Origin: Dyadobacter fanqingshengii
GTDB lineage: Bacteria > Bacteroidota > Bacteroidia > Cytophagales > Spirosomataceae
Direction of reading: 5' to 3'
NCBI RefSeq assembly: GCF_023822005.2
Contig: NZ_CP098806.1
Location: 3,100,001-3,164,000 of the forward strand
Length of the DNA stretch: 64,000 bases
Shown here: piece by piece, positions 44,653 to 53,656 of the stretch
Numbering within the stretch: the stretch's first letter is position 1
Layout of the letters: each line of letters begins with the position of its first letter
Position numbers and translations under genes: made by a program
The notes under the pieces: generated by a model
The model's database searches: none
What the model was told of the DNA's origin: nothing
Seen by the model: the letters and a program-made list of their open reading frames with translations, nothing else

Positions 44653-47600
44653 ATGACTCCAAGAATGCGTAATTTTTTTTATCAAATTTCACGAAAGCAG
44701 CTGCGTGCGCTAGGCATTATAGCGATGGCCTGCTTTTGTGTGAATGTATTCGCCCAAACCGTTACGCCTGAGAAACGGATCCTTGTTTTCTCAAAAACAG
44801 CGGGTTTCCGTCACTCGTCTATCCCGGCAGGGAGAACTGCTCTCATCAAACTTGGCCAGGAAAAAGGCTTTGCGGTTGACACAACCGAAAATTCAATCGT
44901 CTTTAATGAAAAAAATCTACAAAAATATAGCGCAGTCGTTTTCCTGAACACAACAGGAGATGTGCTCAATGACAAGCAGCAGGATGCATTTGAACGTTAC
45001 ATTCAGGCCGGCGGTGGTTACCTGGGCATTCACGCTTCCACAGACACGGAATATGAATGGCCCTGGTATAATAAGCTGGCAGGCGCACAATTCCTGAGCC
45101 ATCCGGGCAATCCGAATGTGCAGGAAGGCGAGGCTTATGTGGTCAATGACAAGCATGAATCCATGACCGATTTTCCCAAAAAATGGAAGATCAAGGATGA
45201 GTTTTATGATTTCAAAAACTTCAATCCGAAAGTGAATGTGCTGGTTAAGATTGACGAGAAATCTTACAAAGACGGCAAAATGGGTGACAACCACCCGATG
45301 TCCTGGTATCACGAATATGACGGCGGAAAGGCATTTTATACCAATTTCGGCCATGAAGACGCAACTTTTGTCAATCCTGTTTTTGTCAAACATTTAACCG
45401 GTGGCCTTAACTATGTGATGGCCTCTAAACTGGATTATTCCAAATCACGTCCCGAAGAAAACCGCTTCACCAAACAAGTTCTTGCAACAAAACTGGATGA
45501 GCCTACTGAGCTTGTTGTGCTTGAAGATCAGCGTGTTTTGTTGGCTGAGCGCAAAGGGAAACTGAAACTTTATAACCCCAAAACAGGAAAAATTAAGATT
45601 GTTGCGCAGGTTCCTGTTTATACGAAGCAAGAATATGGTTTAATGGGCTTGAACATTGATCCAAATTTCAAAACCAACAAACTGGTTTACCTATATTATT
45701 CTCCACCATCATCCGAAAAAGACACTGCTCAACATTTGTCGCGCTTCAAGTATGACGATGTGAAAGACACATTGTTACTTTCGACGGAAGAGGTTTTGCT
45801 CACTGTTCCTGTAAAAAGAACCGATTGCTGCCATACGGGCGGTTCAATTGCCTGGGACGCGAAGGGAAATTTATATTTGTCGACAGGAGATGACGTAAAT
45901 CCTTTCCAGTCAAACGGCTATGGACCGATCGATGGTCGTCCGGGACGCGAAGGTTGGGATGGCAGACATTCATCTTCCAACACCAATTCTTTACGCGGAA
46001 AAGTTCTCAGAATCAAGCCAAGATATGGTGATCGCCGCGCCAATATGCCCGGTGGAACTAACTTATACGACATTCCCGAAGGAAACTTGTTCCCTGCTGG
46101 CAATCCTAAGGCTAGACCGGAGATTTATGTAATGGGAACCAGAAACCCATATCGTATTTCTATTGACCAGCATACAGGCTATTTATACTGGGGCGATGTA
46201 GGGCCAGATGCTTCCGACGATAATCCAAAACGTGGACCTCGCGGTTACGATGAAGTGAATCAGGCAAGAAAAGCGGGTTACTTCGGTTATCCCCTATTCA
46301 TCGCGGATAATAAGCCTTATATTGATTTCAACTTTGCGGACAGCACCTCAGGAAAGCCCTTCGATCCTGCCAAGCCGATCAACAACTCGCCGCATAACAC
46401 AGGTTTGGAAGAACTTCCGCCTGCCCAGCCCGCATTTATTTACTATCCTTACGCCGATTCACCGGACTTTGGGGCGATTGTAGGCAAAGGCGGTCGTAAT
46501 GCAATGGCCGGACCGGTTTACTATGCTGCTGATTTTCAGGCTGGCAAAGGAAAATTCCCCGATTATTACAATGGTAAATTCTTCGCTTACGACTGGATTC
46601 GTGATTACATTAACATTGTAACAATGAACGAGCAAGGCGACCTTCAGAACATCGAGCGTTTCATGCCTAGTGCAAAGTTCAGTCACCCGATTGATATGCA
46701 ATTTGCCAACGACGGCTCATTGTACACATTGGAATATGGCCCGAACTGGTTTGCGCAAAATGACGAAGCCAGCTTGTCACACATCACTTACAATGCGGGA
46801 AACCGTGTTCCCGTTGCCTTGGCTACGGCCACAAATACTGTCGGCGCAGTACCTTTAAAGGTTAATTTTTCATCAAAAGGCTCTGTCGATCACGATGGCG
46901 ATGCTGTGAAATATGAATGGACATTTGGCAAGGGTTTACCAAAAAGCACGGTTGCTAATCCAAGCTTCACCTACGCCAAGCCAGGAGAATATGTGGCCGT
47001 TCTTAAAGTGACAGACAGCGCCGGCAATTCCAACACGTCCGAAGTGACTGTGAAGGCAGGCAACGCTATTCCGAAGGTGGATGTGGCTATCAAAGGAAAC
47101 AAGACATTTTATTGGAATGATAAACCGGTCAACTATGAAGTTTCAGTAGCGGATAAGGAAGATGGCAGCCTGGCCGACAAGAAGATCCCGGAAGACGAAG
47201 TAACATTGACCATTAATTATCTGGAAGGCTTCGATAAAACGCAGCTGGCGCAAGGCCACGTGGCTAACACTGGTTTTGAAACAGGCAAGCGTTTAATCGA
47301 GCTCAGTGATTGCAAAGCCTGCCATTCGATCGACAAGAAATCAATTGGACCAGCTTACATTGAAGTGGCGAAACGTTATGAAAAAGAACGTAACTCCGTT
47401 AAAACGCTGGCTGATAAGGTAATCAGAGGCGGTGGTGGCGTGTGGGGTGAGCAAGCCATGGCAGCGCACCCGCAGCATAAGCCGGAAGAAGCGGAAGAAA
47501 TGGTGAAATACATTCTCTCACTTGCTCAGGAAAAAGCAGTTGATAAAAAACCATTGAAAAGCACATATGTGACCGAGGCAAAGAAAAAAGACGGTTCATA

Positions 47601-48072
47601 TATATTCACGGCAAGCTACACGGACAAAGGCAACGCAACAATGGGTCCATTAACCGGCTCAAAAACAATTGCATTACGCCCCGCCACAATCCTGGCAAAT
47701 GCAGCCGACAGCACAAGCAATGTTTTCAAATTCAAAAATGAAAAAGGCACAGAAATCGTGATAGGCACGAAAACTGGGAGTTTCATTACATTCGAAGACA
47801 TTGATCTAAATGGCATTTCGAATCTGTCAGTCGCCGTAACCTCCGTTGCAGAGAGAACAGCAGGCGGAATCCTCGAAATTCACCTGGACGGCGTTTCCGG
47901 ACCCAAAGTTGGCGAAGGAAAAGTGGATAAGTCTGAAACGATCAACGTTCCAATAAAAGCTCCGGCAGATAACCAGCTGCACAAACTGTTTTTCGTCTTC
48001 AAAAACCCCTCCGCAGGTTCTAAGCCACTTTTTGGAATAGAATGGATCAGGTTTGATGGTGCCGCTATGTAA
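44653..48072 (+). CDS. exported ThuA / sorbosone-dehydrogenase / PKD / cytochrome c / CBM6-like fusion
   Basis: 1139 residues from ATG 44653 (signal helix ALGIIAMACFCVNVFAQ). Longer in-frame sequence upstream crosses the isomerase gene and terminator, so it is rejected. Domains in order: ThuA (about 40-260, RILVFSKTAGFRHSSIPAG, GGGYLGIHASTDTEYEWPWY); PQQ-type sorbosone/glucose dehydrogenase propeller (about 275-710, TDCCHTGGSIAWDAKGNLYLS, GTRNPYRIS); PKD (about 719-800, SSKGSVDHDGDAVKYEWTFG); cytochrome c with CKACH at 887-891 and a Met in QAMAAHP; C-terminal CBM6-like sandwich (about 1000-1139). A periplasmic sugar oxidase passing electrons to its own haem is likely. The haem needs the Ccm machinery also in this window. 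Confidence 0.88.
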   Translation: MTPRMRNFFYQISRKQLRALGIIAMACFCVNVFAQTVTPEKRILVFSKTAGFRHSSIPAGRTALIKLGQEKGFAVDTTENSIVFNEKNLQKYSAVVFLNTTGDVLNDKQQDAFERYIQAGGGYLGIHASTDTEYEWPWYNKLAGAQFLSHPGNPNVQEGEAYVVNDKHESMTDFPKKWKIKDEFYDFKNFNPKVNVLVKIDEKSYKDGKMGDNHPMSWYHEYDGGKAFYTNFGHEDATFVNPVFVKHLTGGLNYVMASKLDYSKSRPEENRFTKQVLATKLDEPTELVVLEDQRVLLAERKGKLKLYNPKTGKIKIVAQVPVYTKQEYGLMGLNIDPNFKTNKLVYLYYSPPSSEKDTAQHLSRFKYDDVKDTLLLSTEEVLLTVPVKRTDCCHTGGSIAWDAKGNLYLSTGDDVNPFQSNGYGPIDGRPGREGWDGRHSSSNTNSLRGKVLRIKPRYGDRRANMPGGTNLYDIPEGNLFPAGNPKARPEIYVMGTRNPYRISIDQHTGYLYWGDVGPDASDDNPKRGPRGYDEVNQARKAGYFGYPLFIADNKPYIDFNFADSTSGKPFDPAKPINNSPHNTGLEELPPAQPAFIYYPYADSPDFGAIVGKGGRNAMAGPVYYAADFQAGKGKFPDYYNGKFFAYDWIRDYINIVTMNEQGDLQNIERFMPSAKFSHPIDMQFANDGSLYTLEYGPNWFAQNDEASLSHITYNAGNRVPVALATATNTVGAVPLKVNFSSKGSVDHDGDAVKYEWTFGKGLPKSTVANPSFTYAKPGEYVAVLKVTDSAGNSNTSEVTVKAGNAIPKVDVAIKGNKTFYWNDKPVNYEVSVADKEDGSLADKKIPEDEVTLTINYLEGFDKTQLAQGHVANTGFETGKRLIELSDCKACHSIDKKSIGPAYIEVAKRYEKERNSVKTLADKVIRGGGGVWGEQAMAAHPQHKPEEAEEMVKYILSLAQEKAVDKKPLKSTYVTEAKKKDGSYIFTASYTDKGNATMGPLTGSKTIALRPATILANAADSTSNVFKFKNEKGTEIVIGTKTGSFITFEDIDLNGISNLSVAVTSVAERTAGGILEIHLDGVSGPKVGEGKVDKSETINVPIKAPADNQLHKLFFVFKNPSAGSKPLFGIEWIRFDGAAM

Positions 48073-48094
48073 TGCTTTTAGAGTTTATTAAAAT

Positions 48095-48128
48095 AAAAAT
48101 GCTGGCCCATCAGAGGTCAGCATTTTTT
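48095..48128. terminator. bidirectional hairpin terminator
   Basis: AAAAATGCTG pairs with CAGCATTTTT, extended by a G.T wobble and CC/GG, with a 7-base loop. T-rich on both sides, between the fusion gene and the convergent TIGR02757 gene. Confidence 0.85.
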
Positions 48129-48167
48129 GGTTATTACGAACAGAACGATCTGGACTCAACTTAAAAA

Positions 48168-48971
48168 CTACTTCGCAAACCCTTCAATCCCTAACCCAAA
48201 CAACGCAAAATCATACTTTACAGGATCGTTAGGATTGAGCTGCTTCAATGATACAGTAAGTTCTTTGGCAGTTTGCCAGTCGGTGAGCGGTCTTTTAATC
48301 AGACCTAGCAGGCGGGCGACGCGGTCTACGTGGACGTCGCACGGGCAGACGAGCTGTGCTGGCTTAATGGTGTTCCATATTCCGAAATCTACGCCTCTGT
48401 CGTCCTTTCTGACCATCCAGCGCAGGAACATGTTGAGACGCTTGCAAGAAGATTTTCTGACGGGCGTGGCAATGTGTTTGGCGGTTCTGGCCGGAAAATG
48501 TTCAGAATCGCGGAAGAGGTCGTAAAAGCCGATTAATGCGTTTTCAATGGTTTCTTCGTCTTCCTGCATATGACTGCTGAATGCGAACTCGAGCGAATCC
48601 TGCTGACGATAATATTGCTGAAAGAAATGCAGAAAATAAAGCGTGTCCGTGGCGTTAAATGTGCGGTGCTTGAAATGCAGGAATGGCTTTAAATCACTTT
48701 CTGTGTGGTTGAGCACGAAGTCATAAGGAGCTCCGTCCATTAATGCGGACAGCTCCCGACATTTGTTAATGATCGTTTTTCGCTGTCCCCAAGCAAGCAC
48801 GGCTGCCCAGAAACCCATTATTTCAATGTCCTGCTTTACAGAAAATGAATGTGGAATACTGATTGGGTCGAAAGGAATAAATGCGGGCTGATTGTATTGC
48901 TCAGCCTTCTCTTCCAATAAATCCGTAACGAATGATGAAAATGTAGGAATGATCGTCTCAGTGCCGTGCAT
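48168..48971 (-). CDS. TIGR02757 / DUF2400 protein, HhH-GPD-like
   Basis: 267 residues. IMGFWAAVLAWGQRKTIINKCREL and VCPCDVHVDRVARLLGLIKR are family blocks of TIGR02757. The second, with D-x-H-x-x-R-V, resembles the metal/DNA-contact part of endonuclease III-like HhH-GPD glycosylases, but no lysine/aspartate catalytic pair or Fe-S cysteine set was located. A DNA-repair-like role is possible, not established. Its start overlaps the small membrane protein gene by 14 bases on the same strand. Confidence 0.85.
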   Translation of the reverse strand: MHGTETIIPTFSSFVTDLLEEKAEQYNQPAFIPFDPISIPHSFSVKQDIEIMGFWAAVLAWGQRKTIINKCRELSALMDGAPYDFVLNHTESDLKPFLHFKHRTFNATDTLYFLHFFQQYYRQQDSLEFAFSSHMQEDEETIENALIGFYDLFRDSEHFPARTAKHIATPVRKSSCKRLNMFLRWMVRKDDRGVDFGIWNTIKPAQLVCPCDVHVDRVARLLGLIKRPLTDWQTAKELTVSLKQLNPNDPVKYDFALFGLGIEGFAK

Positions 48972-49170
48972 GGCTTCCTCCGAACAGGTAAGCCAAAACC
49001 TTTGAAATGCCTGAAAAAAACATGATTATGCCTGAAAACAAAAAGGTAAAAATAGCAATGAAAGGATAGAGAATCGTAAACATAATGCTCCACAACTTAT
49101 ATCCGGTGGTGTTTTTCAGTGCTGCTCGCTCCTCTTCTCTTTTGGAACGAAATTGGGGTAAATGCTTCAT
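48958..49170 (-). CDS. small membrane protein, function unknown
   Basis: 70 residues: a charged N-terminus (KHLPQFRSKREEERAALK), then a hydrophobic run long enough for one to two helices (IMFTILYPFIAIFTFLFSGIIMFFSGISKVLAYLF) and a short tail GGSHARH. The gene fills the gap between the LysM gene and TIGR02757 and overlaps the start of the latter by 14 bases, which favours a real coupled gene. No family is recognised. Confidence 0.55.
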   Translation of the reverse strand: MKHLPQFRSKREEERAALKNTTGYKLWSIMFTILYPFIAIFTFLFSGIIMFFSGISKVLAYLFGGSHARH

Positions 49171-49187
49171 AATGTTGATGTAGGTGC

Positions 49188-50267
49188 TTACTCAAGATAA
49201 CTGACAACCGCTCTGAATCGTTTGCTGTTAGGCGAAACTTTTTCAAAAGCCCTTGATGATAACTTGATTACAATGTCATCGTTAATGCTCGTATCGGGAA
49301 TGCGACCAATGATCCGCACGATAATTTTTTCCTGATTGTATTCATTCAAAACCTCAACCAAAGCGCCTACTGGAGCCGTGCGGTGCAATCCCAGAAATTT
49401 GCTTGTGCTCTCATCCGTTTCAATCACTTCTGCCAAACCGGATTCGGATTTTTTCTTGCCCTTGACGACTTTTGGCGGCGCAACTTCTTCTACGGGCTTC
49501 ACCACTTTTTCGGGAACAATGGCTTTCGCCTTTACTGAATCTTTCACGACCGTGGTGGTTGTGGTTACTTTTGGCGCTGGCGCAGTGACTGTTGGAGCCG
49601 GTTTTTCCGTTCCTTTTTCACTCACGATCAGCTCCTGGCCGTCTTTCAGGTTGTCGTCCGCTAAACTATTCCATTTTCTAAGATCAGCCATCAAAACGCC
49701 ATACTTCACGGCAACACGATAAAGCGTTTCGCCGGGTTCAACCTTGTGCAGGCCATTAGCTGGTGCAGGCACGGTTGCACTGGCCGTAGGAGCCGAGGTG
49801 GTTGTTGGTGCAGGTGTAGTGGGTGTGGTTGATGCAGGCGTTGCAGCGGCTGGTGCAGCCGGCGCCGGAACTGTTGCAGTAGGAACTGCTGCCGTCGGAA
49901 CTGTCGCCGCTGGCGTTGTTACCGTGGGCTTCACTTCCTTTTCCTCGGCTTTTGCTGCCTCTTTTTTATCTTCTTTTTTTGAATCTTTTTTGCTGGTCTT
50001 GGGCGTGTAAGGGACCCGGATCGTCTGCCCAGACTGAATGTTGTCGGCCATGCCAGGATTGGCATCACGAAGTGCCTGAATGGAGGTGCCATACTGACGA
50101 ACCACCGCAAACATGGTTTGCCCCTGGTTTACTCTATGCAGAACGAATATCTTCCCGCCCACTCTTTCGACCCCGACGGAGTCAACCTCATAATTCCCGC
50201 TTGCCCGGGCCTCGATCAAACCTGTCAACAAACCTGCCAGAATGGTCAGGCAAAAAACGTATTTCAT
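49188..50267 (-). CDS. exported protein with two LysM domains and a Pro/Ala/Thr-rich linker
   Basis: 359 residues, signal peptide (YVFCLTILAGLLTGLIEARAS). LysM 1 (about 44-90, HRVNQGQTMFAVVRQYGTSIQAL) and LysM 2 (about 170-215, HKVEPGETLYRVAVKYGVLMADL) bind peptidoglycan. Between and after them lies a linker of Ala/Thr/Pro/Val repeats (see 49747-49930). The C-terminal about 90 residues (GLHRTAPVGALVEVLNEYNQEKIIVRIIG) resemble the RlpA-like double-psi beta-barrel. A wall-associated structural or hydrolytic role is likely. Confidence 0.85.
   Translation of the reverse strand: MKYVFCLTILAGLLTGLIEARASGNYEVDSVGVERVGGKIFVLHRVNQGQTMFAVVRQYGTSIQALRDANPGMADNIQSGQTIRVPYTPKTSKKDSKKEDKKEAAKAEEKEVKPTVTTPAATVPTAAVPTATVPAPAAPAAATPASTTPTTPAPTTTSAPTASATVPAPANGLHKVEPGETLYRVAVKYGVLMADLRKWNSLADDNLKDGQELIVSEKGTEKPAPTVTAPAPKVTTTTTVVKDSVKAKAIVPEKVVKPVEEVAPPKVVKGKKKSESGLAEVIETDESTSKFLGLHRTAPVGALVEVLNEYNQEKIIVRIIGRIPDTSINDDIVIKLSSRAFEKVSPNSKRFRAVVSYLE
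49747..49930. repeat. low-complexity coding repeat (Ala/Thr/Pro/Val linker)
   Basis: Degenerate units of 9-15 bases encoding combinations of PTA, AVPTA and TPTTPA form the linker of the LysM protein. Higher GC than the surroundings and an obvious antisense open frame here make it easy to mistake for a gene on the plus strand. Confidence 0.6.
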
Positions 50268-50270
50268 TTA

Positions 50271-51083
50271 TTATGAAAGTGTTAAACTCGAAAACTCGTT
50301 ATTATTTTTTAGATAAACCAATGTAGATGCTTTTAACATCATCGTTGCGCGGCCCATTCCTTCGCGTTCTTCGGACAATTGTTCGTGTAAAACCAACTGC
50401 TTCTGATCTGTAACAATGAGGAGATATTGAACTGATTTATCTTGCTCGTAAATATAATAAGAAAACATTATATAGGGTCTTTTCTCCAGATAATCAATGC
50501 TCACCGCCGTATGCCCATTCGTTATATTCTGAATAAATGTGGCAAGTTTTTCAAAGTATACGCTGTCTTTCCTGTAACGAACCGGTTCCTGTAAAATTAC
50601 TTTTTCAAATTCGTCCGCGTAACTTTCTTTCAATGGCGATAGCGCGCCGGTTTCCGCATCGCATGCCTTGTAAATAAATTGTTCGCCCGACTTGCCTGCA
50701 ACTTCTATATACTTGTTATCCAGCGACTTGACCATTAAATGTCCTGGCAAAGCCCATAAAAATTGTCCGTTAATAGCAGAGAATGCAAGCAGATCGGTTG
50801 GTTCGGGGACTTCGGGATAGCGGTAATTGTGCAGGAAAATGTTGTTATGCGAAAACGCTGTCAGCGAACTCCACCAATCCGCTTCCGGCGGCGAATAGTG
50901 CCATAACTGCTTCATTTGCGCCGTATCCATCATTGCAAATGAAACTTGCTTAGACTCACTATCCCGCAACTCAATAATCCACAGATCGCTTTGCGGATCC
51001 GGATTGGGCAAAATCCGCCAGATATTTTGTGAAAACTTTTGAGAAAAAACTTTTTGCAATTTTTTAGCTTTATTTTGAAACAA
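50271..51083 (-). CDS. DUF4905 protein
   Basis: 270 residues of a beta-rich protein without a signal peptide: WIIELRDSESKQVSFAMMD, AFSHNNIFLHNYRYPEVPEPTDLLAFSAINGQFLWALPG and YLEKRPYIMFSYYIYEQ are blocks of DUF4905, a Bacteroidota-specific propeller-like family of unknown role. The frame is bounded upstream by a stop at 51087-51089 and contains no ATG before the first family block, so initiation is at TTG 51083. The gene is divergent from kdsB, about 30 bases apart. Confidence 0.75.
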   Translation of the reverse strand: MFQNKAKKLQKVFSQKFSQNIWRILPNPDPQSDLWIIELRDSESKQVSFAMMDTAQMKQLWHYSPPEADWWSSLTAFSHNNIFLHNYRYPEVPEPTDLLAFSAINGQFLWALPGHLMVKSLDNKYIEVAGKSGEQFIYKACDAETGALSPLKESYADEFEKVILQEPVRYRKDSVYFEKLATFIQNITNGHTAVSIDYLEKRPYIMFSYYIYEQDKSVQYLLIVTDQKQLVLHEQLSEEREGMGRATMMLKASTLVYLKNNNEFSSLTLS

Positions 51084-51113
51084 AATTCAAAAAAATATAG
51101 ACCAACTGACCTC

Positions 51114-51854
51114 GTGCGAATATTAGGAATAATCCCTGCCCGCTATGCTTCTACCCGTTTTCCAGCCAAAGCATTGGTTGATATAGGTGGAAAAAGCATG
51201 ATCCAGCGGGTGTATGAACAATCATCCAAAGCTACACAACTCGATCAGGTAATTGTTGCTACTGACGACGAAAGAATCTTCAACCACGTGATGGATTTCG
51301 GCGGGAAGGCCATTATGACGGCAAATACGCATCAAAGTGGGACGGACCGTTGTTTTGAAGCACTTACAAAAACCGACGGCATATATGAATATGTGATAAA
51401 CATTCAGGGTGATGAGCCATTTATCAGCCCGGAACCGATTGATAATCTGGCAGAAGCGCTGGACGGCGAAGTTGCGCTTGCTACACTCGTGAAGGTGATC
51501 GACAGTGACGAAATCCTTTTCAACCACAATGTGCCCAAAGCGGTTCTGAATAAACGGAATGAAGTCATGTATTTCAGCCGCCAGACGATCCCTTATCTGC
51601 GCAACCCGGAATCTGGCCAATGGCTTGGCGCTCACACATTTTACAAACATATAGGCATCTACGCATATCGTGCAGATGTGCTGGCGGAGATTACAAAGCT
51701 GCCTGTTTCATCGCTCGAAAAAGCGGAGGCTCTGGAGCAACTTCGCTGGCTGGAAAATGGTTATGCTATCAAAGCCGTGATCACGTCAGACGATTCTCAC
51801 GGTGTTGATACACCCGAAGACCTTGTGCGTGTAAGCAGAAAGTTTTTGTTGTAG
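51114..51854 (+). CDS. kdsB: 3-deoxy-manno-octulosonate cytidylyltransferase (CMP-Kdo synthetase)
   Basis: 246 residues when started at GTG 51114, giving the family start RILGIIPARYASTRFPAKAL; the longer frame from 51039 has no family support and would overlap the divergent gene. VATDDERIF, TDRCFEALT, NIQGDEPFISPE and GVDTPEDL mark the cytidylyltransferase. It activates Kdo for lipopolysaccharide inner core. Other kds genes are not adjacent. Confidence 0.94.
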   Translation: MRILGIIPARYASTRFPAKALVDIGGKSMIQRVYEQSSKATQLDQVIVATDDERIFNHVMDFGGKAIMTANTHQSGTDRCFEALTKTDGIYEYVINIQGDEPFISPEPIDNLAEALDGEVALATLVKVIDSDEILFNHNVPKAVLNKRNEVMYFSRQTIPYLRNPESGQWLGAHTFYKHIGIYAYRADVLAEITKLPVSSLEKAEALEQLRWLENGYAIKAVITSDDSHGVDTPEDLVRVSRKFLL

Positions 51855-52012
51855 AAACGCGCGTCTGGAACGCTATTTGTAATTTTAGGACAACGCGCTT
51901 TCAGATTCCATTCTCTTAAAAAACGTTAAAATGGGTATTTTTATACGACCTGTTTGCATTAGGGCGTTACCCTTGTATTGATTTTATTAACCACAATTGA
52001 AAAACCATACAT

Positions 52013-53581
52013 ATGCAATATAACATTCTTTGGGCCGATGATGAAATAGATCTTCTCAAACCACATATCATGTTTTTGACCAACAAAGGTTACAGTGTTA
52101 CGCCCGTTAACAGCGGCGCGGATGCATTGGACAGGATCGAAAATGACCGGTTTGACATTGTTTTTCTGGATGAAATGATGCCGGGTATGACAGGCCTCGA
52201 AACATTGGCACAAATAAAACAGCAACAGCCTAATTTGCCTGTTGTGATGATTACAAAGAGTGAGGAAGAGCATATTATGGAAGATGCCATCGGCTCCAAA
52301 ATCGATGATTATCTCATTAAACCATTGAATCCCAATCAGATATTACTTTCCGTTAAAAAGATCCTTGATAACAAGCGACTGGTTACTGAAAAGACAACAT
52401 TGAGTTATCAGCAGGAATTCAGGAACCTGGCCATGCAATATCAGGACAGGATCGGACATGAAGAATGGGCTGATATTTATAAAAAGTTGATTTACTGGGA
52501 ATTGGAATTGGAAAGTTCCGAAGATCAGGGAATGGCAGAAGTTTTCAGTATGCAAAAGAGCGAGGCCAACGCCAATTTCTGCAAATTCATTGAAGACGAA
52601 TATGAAGAGTGGTTGAACGATCCGCGCTCGGATAAGCCCATTTTATCACATCAATTGATGAAACAAAAGGTTTTCCCGCATCTCAAAGGATCTGAAGAGC
52701 CTTTATTTTTCTTGCTGATCGATAACTTCCGTTATGACCAGTGGAAAATGATACAGCCGATTTTGCAGGAATATTTCAACATTGAGGAAGAGTCTTCTTA
52801 TTACTCAATCCTTCCTACAACGACCGGATATGCCCGTAATGCGATTTTCTCGGGCCTTATGCCGAGTGAAATGGAACGCAAGCACCCGCAATGGTGGGTA
52901 AGTGATGAAAATACGCCCGAAGGTGAAGAAGGGTTAAATAACCACGAGCACGACTTTCTGCAAAAACAGTTGGAAATGAACCACCTGAACAATGTTAAAA
53001 GCTCGTATCACAAAATCCTGAATGCAAACCAGGGCAAAGCATTGATAGACAACTTCAACAACATGCTGAATAACCAGCTGAATGTGGTGGTTTATAACTT
53101 TGTAGATATGCTTTCGCACGCACGTACGGACGTTCAAATGATCAAGGAGCTGGCTCCTGACGAAGCGGCTTACCGGTCTATCACCAAGTCCTGGTTCCAG
53201 CATTCACCGCTTTTGGATTTCATCAAAAAGGTGGCTGAGAAGAAATGCAGGCTGATACTAACGACCGATCACGGCATGATCCGCGTTCAAAAACCGGTCA
53301 AAATTATCGGTTACCGTGAAACGAATACAAACCTCCGTTACAAGCATGGAAAAAATCTGGGATTTGACGACAAAAACTTAATGGTGTGTCGTAAGCCGGA
53401 GAGAATTTTTCTTCCCAAACCGCACGTATCGACCTCATATGTGTTTACCAAAGAGGATTATTTCTTTGCCTACCCAAACAATTATAATCAATACGTAAAT
53501 TTATACAGGGACACATTCCAGCACGGAGGCGTCTCACTCGAAGAAATGATCATTCCGATCATTGATCTGAAAGCGAAGTAA
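52013..53581 (+). CDS. porX: PorX: response regulator with PglZ-type effector domain (T9SS regulation)
   Basis: 522 residues. The receiver domain is complete: Asp9/Asp10 acidic pair, phosphoacceptor Asp53 (FLDEMMPGM), Thr81 and Lys103 (IKPL). After a helical linker (about 125-225) the PglZ domain (about 230-520) has LLIDNFRYDQW, LPTTTGYARN (Thr cluster 269-271), LTTDHGM and a terminal QHGGVSLEEM, the metal and nucleophile sites of the alkaline-phosphatase superfamily. In Porphyromonas the PorX/PorY system controls type IX secretion. The partner kinase is not adjacent. A nearby bidirectional terminator follows. Confidence 0.92.
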   Translation: MQYNILWADDEIDLLKPHIMFLTNKGYSVTPVNSGADALDRIENDRFDIVFLDEMMPGMTGLETLAQIKQQQPNLPVVMITKSEEEHIMEDAIGSKIDDYLIKPLNPNQILLSVKKILDNKRLVTEKTTLSYQQEFRNLAMQYQDRIGHEEWADIYKKLIYWELELESSEDQGMAEVFSMQKSEANANFCKFIEDEYEEWLNDPRSDKPILSHQLMKQKVFPHLKGSEEPLFFLLIDNFRYDQWKMIQPILQEYFNIEEESSYYSILPTTTGYARNAIFSGLMPSEMERKHPQWWVSDENTPEGEEGLNNHEHDFLQKQLEMNHLNNVKSSYHKILNANQGKALIDNFNNMLNNQLNVVVYNFVDMLSHARTDVQMIKELAPDEAAYRSITKSWFQHSPLLDFIKKVAEKKCRLILTTDHGMIRVQKPVKIIGYRETNTNLRYKHGKNLGFDDKNLMVCRKPERIFLPKPHVSTSYVFTKEDYFFAYPNNYNQYVNLYRDTFQHGGVSLEEMIIPIIDLKAK

Positions 53582-53601
53582 ATTTGGGTTCATATAAAAG
53601 T

Positions 53602-53637
53602 GGAAAAGCATCCGATCATTTGACCGGATGCTTTTCC
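53602..53637. terminator. bidirectional hairpin terminator
   Basis: 13-bp perfect stem GGAAAAGCATCCG / CGGATGCTTTTCC with a 10-base loop, between porX and the convergent ftsE. Confidence 0.9.
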
Positions 53638-53656
53638 ATTTTTATGCTTGAATTAA

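Noticed and set aside
49744..50010. 88-residue open frame opposite the LysM linker
   Set aside because: Product is almost entirely Val/Ala/Gly, the complement of a Pro/Ala/Thr repeat.
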